A model generated the notes under the pieces. The model was not told where the DNA came from. It worked only from the letters and a program-made list of their open reading frames with translations, and searched no databases. Shown piece by piece: positions 1 through 8,137 of a stretch of DNA of 64,000 nucleotides. The position numbers were made by a program, and so were the translations under genes. This DNA comes from FEN-1297 sp046706945 (GTDB taxonomy: Bacteria > Bacteroidota > Ignavibacteria > Ignavibacteriales > Ignavibacteriaceae): assembly GCA_046706945.1 (NCBI GenBank), contig JBJKOY010000213.1, forward strand, positions 1 to 64,000, in the 5' to 3' direction. The stretch's first letter is position 1. Each line of letters begins with the position of its first letter.

Positions 1-99
1 GCGCAGTAAATAAAATAATGGTTAAAATACAATCACAATTATAATAAATTCACCGCATCAGTTAAATTTTTATTTTGCGAACGGGAGAATATAGTTATA

Positions 100-210
100 A
101 ATTTCATTCACTGCTGCCTGTCATGCAGCAGGCCGCCCCGACTAGAGCGGAGGGAAGTCATGCTTATCCCCGCGACACCGGCGTGCCGAGGGGATCGGAA
201 TCTGTTCCGT
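100..210. other. GC-rich, hairpin-dense intergenic block
   Basis: This block is clearly richer in G+C than its AT-rich surroundings and folds as successive hairpins. CCGC (about 133-136) faces GCGG (147-150). ATCCCC (166-171) faces GGGGAT (190-195), with a shorter CAC/GTG pairing inside. GGAA faces TTCC around 197-208. It lies just downstream of the leftward gene that ends at 267, so it could end that transcript. The layout GTCATGC-arm-loop-arm-GGAATCT also resembles the dispersed palindromic repeats common in Bacteroidota-group intergenic regions. No second copy was noticed in this window. Confidence 0.35.
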
Positions 211-266
211 AATAAACTCTGAATTATTCGGAGCATTTTTCGATTAAATAAATGAAAGCCGGTTGT

Positions 267-1298
267 TTACTTATCAATAACCTGGAATAAAGATTTGATA
301 TCCAGCGCTTCCAAAAATCGTGTTAGAAAATATGAGCCGCTGTTATTTTTTAGCTGTTGAACCGCTTCTCTTTTGTAGCGTTCTTTATCCTGCAGTACAT
401 TAAAAGAAAAAATTTGAAGATCGGCTTTCGATAAATTCGTATTCCAATACAAAGGATTGGGTTTCAATACACGAACATCATTGACCGCAACATCAACATT
501 TAATAAAGGAGCGGATCCGCGTCCGCCGAGATAGGCGTACTGATTTCTTTCCGTTTCTGAAAAAAGCGCGTATTCATCTTCAAGTACTTTCAATGAAAGC
601 TCGCTGGTAAATTTATCCGGATGATATTTATAAAATTCAATCCATGCCTCAAATATTTCCTTAATTGTGACCGGCAGCCAGTAGTCCGGTCTTTCAGGAT
701 TATACACAAATACGGTTTCATCCGCATAGACATCGATTCCGGGACTTATTGTTACCTTTTTGCCGGGAGTGAAAAACAACTCTCGTGTTTTCTTTGCCGC
801 GGTGTCCCATTTTTTCTTATCGTAGACCGGATTACTTGCATCTGTAATATTATCAGGATTGATAAAACCCAGGCTGTTGCAACTCGGATTCCATAGCTGG
901 TTTAAGTGAATCCCAAAACTAGGCGGTTCAATTGTAGCAGAAGAGACTTTGCCTTTATAATTATAAAAGTAACAGAATTGAACGCTCATTTTACCTGGCA
1001 TACCGTATTTGAATTTTTTTTCCCCGTAGAATTCCGAATATAACATTACGTTGCAGTCGAACCCCTTTATATCATGCAGAACGGGGTTTTTGCGAAGCGC
1101 ATCCGTCAGTGAAACTAATTTGGAATAATTTGAGTTTTCTTCTGCCTTGTCATATTTGCAGTCTTCGCAGGTGTAAATAGTCCATTTGTTTATTTTAAAC
1201 TCGCCGCTTTTATCCAAAACCAGTTGTGTCCCCTGGGCAAAAGCCGTTGAGGTAGAAACAATAAACAGCAAATATATAATTACGGCGTTTTTACTCAT
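267..1298 (-). CDS. Secreted protein of unknown function
   Basis: A 343-residue protein that I do not recognise. It begins with a clear Sec signal peptide (hydrophobic stretch residues 5-18, cleavage after AFA-Q near 22), so it is exported. The mature part has a Cys pair in TCEDC (about residues 43-47) and further single cysteines, and is rich in aromatic residues. There are no membrane segments after the signal and no type IX sorting domain. It starts 63 bases after the stop of the leftward OmpA-domain gene, so the two may be co-transcribed. A periplasmic or lipid-free surface protein is the most that can be said. Confidence 0.75.
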   Translation of the reverse strand: MSKNAVIIYLLFIVSTSTAFAQGTQLVLDKSGEFKINKWTIYTCEDCKYDKAEENSNYSKLVSLTDALRKNPVLHDIKGFDCNVMLYSEFYGEKKFKYGMPGKMSVQFCYFYNYKGKVSSATIEPPSFGIHLNQLWNPSCNSLGFINPDNITDASNPVYDKKKWDTAAKKTRELFFTPGKKVTISPGIDVYADETVFVYNPERPDYWLPVTIKEIFEAWIEFYKYHPDKFTSELSLKVLEDEYALFSETERNQYAYLGGRGSAPLLNVDVAVNDVRVLKPNPLYWNTNLSKADLQIFSFNVLQDKERYKREAVQQLKNNSGSYFLTRFLEALDIKSLFQVIDK

Positions 1299-1361
1299 AC
1301 TTCACCCCTTTGAAAATACTAAACTCTTGTTGGATTCTTAAGCAATAGATTAAAAAGTCTT

Positions 1362-2582
1362 CTACGACTTTAAGAACTCTACTCTGCGATTAAGAGCTTT
1401 ATTCGCCGCGCTGTCATTTTGAGCAATCGGTTCGCTTTCGCCTTTGCCGTCGGTCTCAATTCTTGCGGCATCTATTCCGAAATCATTTACAAGAACATTT
1501 TTAACGGAGGCCGCTCTGCGTTTGGAGAGATCAAGATTGGACTTGTCATCCCCGTCGGCATCGGTATGGCCGACAATTTTAATTTTAACATCGGGATTGT
1601 CCGTAAGAACTTTTGAAATTTCCTTTAATGTTCCGAATGATTCGGATTTAACAACATCCTTGTTTACGTCAAAATAAATCCCGTAACTAACAAGCTTTCC
1701 TTCGGTGAGAAGTTTGCTGCGCATATCCGGGGCGGCGTTAGTAATCCGCAAATTGGAGATATAAGATCCGCATGAAGCCCCTCTGCTTAGTTTAAAGCCG
1801 AGCCTGCTGAGTTTTACGCCGTCATATATATTAGTCGGTATATCGAGTACTTTAGCCTGCTGATGATAGATTCTTACTCTTCTGCCCTGAACCCAAATGA
1901 TAACGTGATTAACTTTTTCTTCAACCACAGGCTGAACATTTGAATTGGCTGCAATGTTATCGTTCTCCCCGGTTTTATATCCCAAAGTATTCCAATTTCC
2001 TTTTTCAATCGAGATCAAAATACCGCCGTTGCCTGGACGAGGATTATTATCCATCTCTTTTCTTTTATTTTCGCCGTAAAGCATAAGGCCTGCCGCAATC
2101 CGACCGCCGGCTTTTTTAGGAACAATATCAAACTCAATGATAAAGTTTTTAGGGAAATCTATATCATTTAAGAAAAAATAATTTCCGTCGGTGCTGTTTA
2201 AATTAAACCAGTTCCCTGGAGCAATATTAATAGTGTTAATTTCTCCCGCGGCATTAGCCGTCCATAAAGCAGGAAAATCTCCTACGGCGTCCTGACTGAA
2301 ATCATCGTATAAAATTACTTTATCCCCGGGTACGAAATCGTATTTGGTAGAACTTGAAAACCGGACGTTCTCGCCGGCCTTGGTCTCCTCGGTTTTGGCA
2401 GTATTAACTTTCTTTGCGGAGTCCTGCTTTGCATTGCCGGTTTTCGCCTCAGGCTTTTTCTGTATTTCTTTAATTATAGCTTTTTCGGCTTCTTTTTTGA
2501 TTTTATTGAAAATTTGAGCATGTGAAGTATGAACTATACCAGCTATGTATGCTAATATGAAAACAAAGATTATATTTTTCAT
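1362..2582 (-). CDS. OmpA-family peptidoglycan-binding protein
   Basis: 406 residues. A signal peptide (1-23, ending in SHA-Q) precedes a Lys/Ala/Glu-rich linker (about 25-75), then a beta-sandwich-like region (about 85-285) resembling a laminin-G/concanavalin-type jelly roll. The C-terminal OmpA domain (about 297-406) contains GHTDADGD and the NLDLSKRRA helix, the usual diaminopimelate-binding Asp/Arg determinants, and ends with NRRVEF. Known OmpA-C domains hold the outer envelope to peptidoglycan. There is no N-terminal beta-barrel, so this is probably a periplasmic or outer-membrane-associated protein rather than a porin. It lies 63 bases upstream of the unknown secreted protein on the same strand. 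Confidence 0.85.
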   Translation of the reverse strand: MKNIIFVFILAYIAGIVHTSHAQIFNKIKKEAEKAIIKEIQKKPEAKTGNAKQDSAKKVNTAKTEETKAGENVRFSSSTKYDFVPGDKVILYDDFSQDAVGDFPALWTANAAGEINTINIAPGNWFNLNSTDGNYFFLNDIDFPKNFIIEFDIVPKKAGGRIAAGLMLYGENKRKEMDNNPRPGNGGILISIEKGNWNTLGYKTGENDNIAANSNVQPVVEEKVNHVIIWVQGRRVRIYHQQAKVLDIPTNIYDGVKLSRLGFKLSRGASCGSYISNLRITNAAPDMRSKLLTEGKLVSYGIYFDVNKDVVKSESFGTLKEISKVLTDNPDVKIKIVGHTDADGDDKSNLDLSKRRAASVKNVLVNDFGIDAARIETDGKGESEPIAQNDSAANKALNRRVEFLKS

Positions 2583-2677
2583 TGTAGTTCCCCAATTATT
2601 ATTAATCTTTTAATTTTACATCCTAATATATATACAAATATCTAATTTTGTATCAACTAAAATAATCGATGACTTGA

Positions 2678-2701
2678 GGAAGCAGGAAATGCTCTGCTTC
2701 C
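2678..2701 (-). terminator. Hairpin downstream of GH65 gene
   Basis: A perfect 8-bp inverted repeat (GGAAGCAG at 2678-2685, CTGCTTCC at 2694-2701) with an 8-base loop lies about 110 bases past the stop of the leftward GH65 gene. No strong T run follows on the minus strand, so it may be a weak or Rho-assisted terminator, or a 3'-end stabiliser. Confidence 0.35.
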
Positions 2702-2812
2702 ATTATGTGAAACGGCGGTAATGTTATTTCCTCTAATAAAATATTGCCATAGTAAAAATTTGAGTGTATCGTTTGTGACTATTTTAACTGATGAGATCCT
2801 ATGAACATACTT

Positions 2813-4984
2813 TCAGCGAACCGTTTTTTCCAGCTTCCCGTTCCGGACAATAAAATCATAGGTCTTGTTCCTGAATTTAAAATTCTTCAATTCAAGTTTA
2901 GTTACTCCTTCCGGAAGCATCGGCTTGTACATTTCTTTCAGCCCGTCGCCGGTAATTCTTAAGCCGGTATAGCCGAAAATTACCTGCTGCAGAAACGCGC
3001 CCGCGCCTGTTAAAAAGTTTATATTATTATTGTCATGCGTTTCGGCAAGAACATTGAACGGCGGACGCAGATAACCGTAAAGGGTAGTGTCGATTATCCA
3101 GTTAAATAGGCTGTCCTTCCCGAGTTCGGCTGCAATTACCGGGAGAAAATTAGTCCCCATGTTAGCACCGGAACCGTTTTTCTTAAGACTTTCAACAGCG
3201 TGCATGAAATCATTTCTTTTTGCGCTTTCGTTCATCTTCATTTGCAGAGGATAATCCAGAAGCGGCGTAACGCTCGACCAAAGTTCGGATGCACCCGCAC
3301 TAGCTTTTGCGTTTCCGTAAACGGGATGAAATTGTTCTTTTTTGTTGTAGGGGATAAACATTTTCTTACCGATCTTTTCCCATTCCGGGTTTGCTTTTTC
3401 ACCAAGTACCTTTGCCGTTTTAACGGCAAGCTCCAGATTTATTTTAGCAATTGAATTGGTATATGTCTCATTGCTCAAATCCGTAAGACCTTCGCTTACC
3501 GAAACCACATTTCCTATCTCGTACCGGTCTTTGCTTTTATTGTAACTTACCCTGCTTACCCAGAAGTCCGCTGTAGCAAAAATAACTTTCGAACCGAACT
3601 TACTCAGCCAGGTTGTATCTCCGGTCGCGAGGAAATACTGCCATTGCGCGAACGCGACATCCCCGACGATATGATTTTCGCCGAGCGCATTCTGATATGC
3701 GAAATACGGCGTGGATTCCTCTCCTAGTTCGTTCGATTCCCACGGGTACATAGCTCCTTTAAGCTTATTTTTTGCGGCATTCTTTTCGGCGTTTTTTAAT
3801 GCGGAGTACCTGAACATCACCATTGACTTAGCCATGTCCGGGTGCATTAAGAGCAGAGGCGGGAACATATATGTATCGGCATCCCAGAATATATGCCCGA
3901 AATATCCCGACGTTGCCAATCCCATCGGCGGAATGCTGAAGCCAGTACCTTTCCGGACGCTGCACATAAGATAGAACATGTCCGAACGAACGATCTTTTG
4001 AAGCTTATCGCCGCCGTTAAGTACTATGTCGGTTTTCCATAGATCGGCCCATTTGTTTCTGTTCTCTTTGAGCAGTTCATCATATCCTTTTTCTTTTATT
4101 GATTTAAGAACCTCCTCAGCCCTTAAAGAGTAGTCATTGCTTTCTTTCGAGGATACTACCGAGATATATTTGTACAGAGTATACGTTACGTTACTTTCGG
4201 CATTCAATTCAATTTCAAATGCCGTACTCTTATGATCTTTTTTCGTTTTTAAACCGTAATTACCGGCATTAGAACTTAGTCCGAATGCACTTGCTTCTGC
4301 AACAAAGGTTTTTCTTCCGTCGGCTTTGGAGACTAAAGATAGTACGGTATCCTTTTTATCATCGGCGCCGGTTTTTATAACTTTCATATATCCGGGGTAC
4401 CAGAATGACGGCCACTGTCCCTTAGGGGTGGGAGCGACTTTTTTCAGTTTCGCCATCGGCTGCCTTTGAGGCGCATCCCATCCGGTTAGCGAAACACGAA
4501 GTTTTACTTTACCCGAAAAATTAGGCGTAAAAGAAAATTTGACGGCCGCGGCGTTAGGGTTATTGCGGGAAACAAAAGTTTCAACGTTAATATTAGCTGC
4601 TTTATCTCCGTCTTTCCACCGGTAAGAAGTTTCAATTGTGCCGTCGTACATGTTTATTTTTTGATCAAACGACTCCAGATCTTTTCCATTAATTAATGTT
4701 TTATTAAGCCAGTTTGAACCGTTAAAAAAATCGACGGTATTCCACGCAGGAAGTTTTGCGATTCTCGGTATATCGTCTTTCCCGTGGTCATAAACCCACG
4801 CCATATACGATTCGGAGGGATTTGATCCCAGTACGGAGGTCGATAAACTGAAGTTGCCGTTGCCTGTATATCCGGGAAAATAGTTATTAAAGGAATGAGT
4901 TTCTAAAATAAAAGAAGAATCCTGTGCCTTAACTGCAGGGACCGGCAAAATTAAAAGCAGAATGACTATGACAGATATTTTCAT
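2813..4984 (-). CDS. Periplasmic glycoside hydrolase family 65 (trehalose/kojibiose-type alpha-glucosidase)
   Basis: 723 residues with a signal peptide (1-20, PAVKA-Q), so it acts in the periplasm. The GH65 order is visible: N-terminal beta-sandwich (about 25-300), helical linker, (alpha/alpha)6 catalytic barrel (about 320-640) and a small C-terminal beta domain. FWDADTY (366-372) matches the conserved FWDTE/D motif. Glu498 in VSVSEG, followed by ETYTN, occupies the catalytic-acid position that other GH65 enzymes show as GPDE...YTN. Family members are phosphorylases or hydrolases acting on trehalose, kojibiose, nigerose or maltose. Export argues against a phosphorylase, because the periplasm lacks a sugar-phosphate economy. 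The adjacent TonB receptor and the divergent trehalase suggest trehalose or a trehalose-bearing glucoside. The start is supported by AAGGAA a few bases upstream. Confidence 0.85.
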   Translation of the reverse strand: MKISVIVILLLILPVPAVKAQDSSFILETHSFNNYFPGYTGNGNFSLSTSVLGSNPSESYMAWVYDHGKDDIPRIAKLPAWNTVDFFNGSNWLNKTLINGKDLESFDQKINMYDGTIETSYRWKDGDKAANINVETFVSRNNPNAAAVKFSFTPNFSGKVKLRVSLTGWDAPQRQPMAKLKKVAPTPKGQWPSFWYPGYMKVIKTGADDKKDTVLSLVSKADGRKTFVAEASAFGLSSNAGNYGLKTKKDHKSTAFEIELNAESNVTYTLYKYISVVSSKESNDYSLRAEEVLKSIKEKGYDELLKENRNKWADLWKTDIVLNGGDKLQKIVRSDMFYLMCSVRKGTGFSIPPMGLATSGYFGHIFWDADTYMFPPLLLMHPDMAKSMVMFRYSALKNAEKNAAKNKLKGAMYPWESNELGEESTPYFAYQNALGENHIVGDVAFAQWQYFLATGDTTWLSKFGSKVIFATADFWVSRVSYNKSKDRYEIGNVVSVSEGLTDLSNETYTNSIAKINLELAVKTAKVLGEKANPEWEKIGKKMFIPYNKKEQFHPVYGNAKASAGASELWSSVTPLLDYPLQMKMNESAKRNDFMHAVESLKKNGSGANMGTNFLPVIAAELGKDSLFNWIIDTTLYGYLRPPFNVLAETHDNNNINFLTGAGAFLQQVIFGYTGLRITGDGLKEMYKPMLPEGVTKLELKNFKFRNKTYDFIVRNGKLEKTVR

Positions 4985-5008
4985 TTCTTATTCCTTTTAA
5001 AACTTAAA

Positions 5009-5043
5009 CCGGCGCCGGTAAGGAGAGAGATTACCGGCACCGG
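5009..5043 (-). other. Strong intergenic hairpin between TonB receptor and GH65 genes
   Basis: A 13-bp stem with one C/A mismatch (5009-5021 against 5031-5043) and a purine loop GGAGAGAGA fills most of the 80-base gap between the two leftward genes. There is no U tract. It may act as an mRNA processing or stabilising element that sets the receptor-to-enzyme ratio, or as a partial terminator. Confidence 0.6.
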
Positions 5044-5064
5044 ACATTAGGAAATTTATAACCG

Positions 5065-7839
5065 TTAGAAACTATATTTTGCCGTCAAAGTCAACCTTCT
5101 CGGCAGGATCGGCCTTGCAAGGAAATAATTGCCGACCGAGCTTGCTCTGGGATTTCCTTCCTCAAGTCCCAGGCTTTGATATAAGTTCGTTACTCCAAGA
5201 GTAAAAGTGACCGCTTCCGAAGGTATGTAGTAGGCCAGACTGACATTCATATAATTATATGCCGGAAGCGCCGTACCTGCAACTATTACGGGAACGCCGC
5301 CTGATGTAAAATTACTAACGAGTGTACCGCCTACCCGGTTACCGACATAATGCCAGTCAAGCGCGAGGGTCCAGTTATCCAGGGTGTATGTTCCCATCAG
5401 ATCGCCTATAGAAGTGGGTATGCCGTTAAGCAATGAACCAATGTCGGGACCGGCCCCGCTTCCGAATACTGATCTAAGCAGCGTCCAGTTTCCTCTTAGG
5501 AACAGTCCCGTTGCGGGCGTATAAGTAACGTCGGCTTCAATACCGTAAGCCCTTTGTTCCGGAGAATAATTTGTAACCCATTCAACTCCTCCGTTAGGAG
5601 TGTTAACGGCGCCCTGGCTGTTGATGTTTTTCAGATCGGCCCAGAAAACGTCGGCGTTGAAAGAAACCGGGTCGCCGTAGTACTTAAAACCGCCTTCATA
5701 TTGAAGTGTTGTTTCATCCTTGAATATGGCGACTTGTGCCGGTTGATCCTGCAGAAGATTATCCAGGGAAGGCATTTCGTATGCGCGGCTCATGTTTGCA
5801 TAAAAAGCCCAGACGTTCGGTATGATGTCGTAGTTAAGTCCGGCCGAAAATGCCCAGTCGTGCAATGTTGTACTCATATGCCGGTAGCTTCCGTTTCCCC
5901 AGGCTTCCTTTGCATACGGCGGTGTTGTCGAATCTACGGCCGTACCGTTGGGCTGAACCGTTGAATTGTTCTCGGTTGTTTGAACAAATCCGTCACTCTC
6001 CCAGCGCCCGGCAATGTTAAGCCGCAGTTTTTTAGTAACCATCATTTGATCGCTAAGCACCCCGTCTAAAATGTTGGCTTGCCCGGCGCCGTTTACGAAA
6101 TACGACATGTAGTTTGTGAACCCGTTCTTGGTAACATCAACCATCTTTTTCGCTCCGGTGGCGGGATCGGTATAAGAAACTGAAGCGTCGACGAAGTGAG
6201 TGATATCCTGGACGTCCGTCAGAACGGTAGGGAAATACCAGTTGTTTCCCATGGAATAGTTTGCAAAATAAAGTATCAGGCTGAGGTCATGATGGTAAAG
6301 GAAATCTCCTCCAAGATCGAGCGACTTATTTATCTGAAGCTGCTCCTGGAAAGCGGACATCGGCTTTGCGACGTGCCATTCGTTGCCCGGGGCTATAAGA
6401 TTATTGGCCGGCGTATAAGCAGGATTCGGAAAGGCTACATGATTTCCGTTGGCATCAAGGATATTTGTATATGAAAGGTTCCACGCAATGTTTGAAGCGT
6501 TCGCGGGAACGTATCCCTGTTTCTGAAGATTGGCCAGCTGGGAACTTTCAAAAGCTCCGATGGGTTCCGCATTGCCGGGGATTATAGCGTTCCATTGCTG
6601 CTTATTGCTCATTACCTGTAATTGGTTTTTAACGCTCCAGCCGTCGGGGAATTCCATGTATAACTCACCTGTCAACCAGCCTGCATCGGTGGAAAGTCCG
6701 TTCCCGAGCGGGAGATTCAAAGAACCGTTCGGCGTCGGCACGGAAATGTTGAGTCCTTCCGGAGAATTGAAAGAGCCGTATGTACCGAACCCGGGTACAA
6801 ATTGCGTCGGGTTGGAAGGATTATCGTGCGGCAGATCTAGAATGAATTGGCTCTGGTCGTTTATGTACTTCCCGTATACCCTGATATAACCGTTTTTGAA
6901 GAGCCTGGTAATATTACCCTGGATCTCTCCGCCGTGGTTTCCCGGAAAACCCGGGTTTCTTATTCCGTGATCGTACAGGTAAAATCCGCCGAGGTCGAAC
7001 CGCCAGTCCTGTCCGATCGGGCCGTTGAGATTGTAGTCAACCCTGGCAAGTCCCTGAGTCCCTGCTTCGACCTGCGCTTCGCCGCCGAGCGTGGGGCCCC
7101 CGGTTTTTGAAATTAAGTTTATAACGGCAGCGGGGGTATTAGAACCGTAAAGGCCCGCGCTTCCGCCGCGGACTACTTCAACTCGCTGCACGTTATCATT
7201 TATCCTGAAGAGGTTATCGGTGTTCATGAAGAAAATGTTCTGCGTAGGGAAATCGGGAAGTCCGTCTTCCATAAAATTTATATAAATAGTCGAGAATATT
7301 CCCCGCATCGTGTAATTTTCGTTTACGTAGCCTCCTGAGCTTTCAACTCTGGTGAAACCCGGTACGTATTTAAGGAATCCGGTTGTGCTTTGCGGCATTG
7401 CCAGGCCCAGTGCTTTGGGATCCAGCGTACTGATTGAACTTGTAGAATTCAGCTTTCGGACAGGCAGCGCACTTCCGGTGACAACCACTTCCTGCATTCC
7501 GAGCACGTCTTGTTCCAGAGTGAAATCCTGGGTGACGGTCTTTCCTTCAGCTACCGTAACATCCCTGGTAACGGAACTGTAACCGACCGCGCTGGCTCTC
7601 AACTGGTGAGCGCCCGCGGGAACATTTTTAATCTCATAGTTTCCTTTTGCATCGCTTGCGGCACCCGTGTTTGTATGAACAATCAGAACGTTGACAAACG
7701 GAACTGCATTTCCGTTCTTATCCAAAGTCCTGCCTTTTATTGTTCCCCCGCTTTGGGCAAGGCTTTGGCTTGTCAGGAAAAATAACAACGGGAAAATAAA
7801 AGCTGCTTTAAATAATACCTTGAGTTTGAAATGCATCAT
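5065..7839 (-). CDS. TonB-dependent outer-membrane receptor
   Basis: About 924 residues. After a signal peptide (ending near LTSQSLA-Q) comes a carboxypeptidase-regulatory-like beta-sandwich (GGTIKGRTLDKNG to the TLEQ strand, about 30-110). A plug domain follows (EVVVTGSALPVRK through a VRGG-like segment near 215-250), then a long 22-strand-type barrel ending in the aromatic LTAKYSF. It imports large ligands across the outer membrane using TonB energy. The ATG at 7839 is preferred over an in-frame GTG at 7857, because AGGAGG (about 7845-7851) sits 5 bases upstream of 7839 and would lie inside the longer form. No SusD-type lipoprotein accompanies it. GH65 lies directly downstream, so an alpha-glucoside ligand is inferred. 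Confidence 0.9.
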   Translation of the reverse strand: MMHFKLKVLFKAAFIFPLLFFLTSQSLAQSGGTIKGRTLDKNGNAVPFVNVLIVHTNTGAASDAKGNYEIKNVPAGAHQLRASAVGYSSVTRDVTVAEGKTVTQDFTLEQDVLGMQEVVVTGSALPVRKLNSTSSISTLDPKALGLAMPQSTTGFLKYVPGFTRVESSGGYVNENYTMRGIFSTIYINFMEDGLPDFPTQNIFFMNTDNLFRINDNVQRVEVVRGGSAGLYGSNTPAAVINLISKTGGPTLGGEAQVEAGTQGLARVDYNLNGPIGQDWRFDLGGFYLYDHGIRNPGFPGNHGGEIQGNITRLFKNGYIRVYGKYINDQSQFILDLPHDNPSNPTQFVPGFGTYGSFNSPEGLNISVPTPNGSLNLPLGNGLSTDAGWLTGELYMEFPDGWSVKNQLQVMSNKQQWNAIIPGNAEPIGAFESSQLANLQKQGYVPANASNIAWNLSYTNILDANGNHVAFPNPAYTPANNLIAPGNEWHVAKPMSAFQEQLQINKSLDLGGDFLYHHDLSLILYFANYSMGNNWYFPTVLTDVQDITHFVDASVSYTDPATGAKKMVDVTKNGFTNYMSYFVNGAGQANILDGVLSDQMMVTKKLRLNIAGRWESDGFVQTTENNSTVQPNGTAVDSTTPPYAKEAWGNGSYRHMSTTLHDWAFSAGLNYDIIPNVWAFYANMSRAYEMPSLDNLLQDQPAQVAIFKDETTLQYEGGFKYYGDPVSFNADVFWADLKNINSQGAVNTPNGGVEWVTNYSPEQRAYGIEADVTYTPATGLFLRGNWTLLRSVFGSGAGPDIGSLLNGIPTSIGDLMGTYTLDNWTLALDWHYVGNRVGGTLVSNFTSGGVPVIVAGTALPAYNYMNVSLAYYIPSEAVTFTLGVTNLYQSLGLEEGNPRASSVGNYFLARPILPRRLTLTAKYSF

Positions 7840-7905
7840 ACAAATCCTCCTTGTCACTTATAAAAATTTTAATTAGGGGTAACCTTTGTTTTATAAGCGG
7901 CGGAA

Positions 7906-7922
7906 GGTCAAAAATTAGACCA
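7906..7922 (-). promoter_or_regulatory. Candidate sigma-54-like promoter or operator of the TonB receptor gene
   Basis: On the minus strand the sequence TGGTCTAATTTTTGACC lies 67 bases upstream of the receptor start. It has the -24/-12 geometry of sigma-54 promoters (TGG, then TTG at the right spacing) but A instead of C after the -12 G. It shares TGGYYTAATTTTTG with the site upstream of the MFS gene at 12541. It also forms GGTC-N8-GACC, so it could be a repressor site instead. Confidence 0.35.
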
Positions 7923-8075
7923 TTACTGACGGATACAAAAATCATTCATTCCATACAAAATTATAATTGATTTGGATCAACCATTATAAAAGTTATAATA
8001 TTTATTATCTCTCTGATAATTGATAAGTCTAATCATCGATTAAAACATTCAAAATACGGCAGCATATTTTTTGAT

Positions 8076-8095
8076 GCGGTTCTAAAAATTACCGC
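8076..8095 (+). promoter_or_regulatory. Inverted repeat upstream of the solute-binding protein gene
   Basis: GCGGT (8076-8080) and ACCGC (8091-8095) form a perfect inverted repeat with a 10-base AT-rich spacer, 43 bases before the ATG at 8138. Its position in the divergent promoter region suits an operator. It could also be a small hairpin in the leader. Confidence 0.35.
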
Positions 8096-8137
8096 CGTCA
8101 ATAAATTTAATACTTTCTGTAACTTCGGTCGTCTTAA

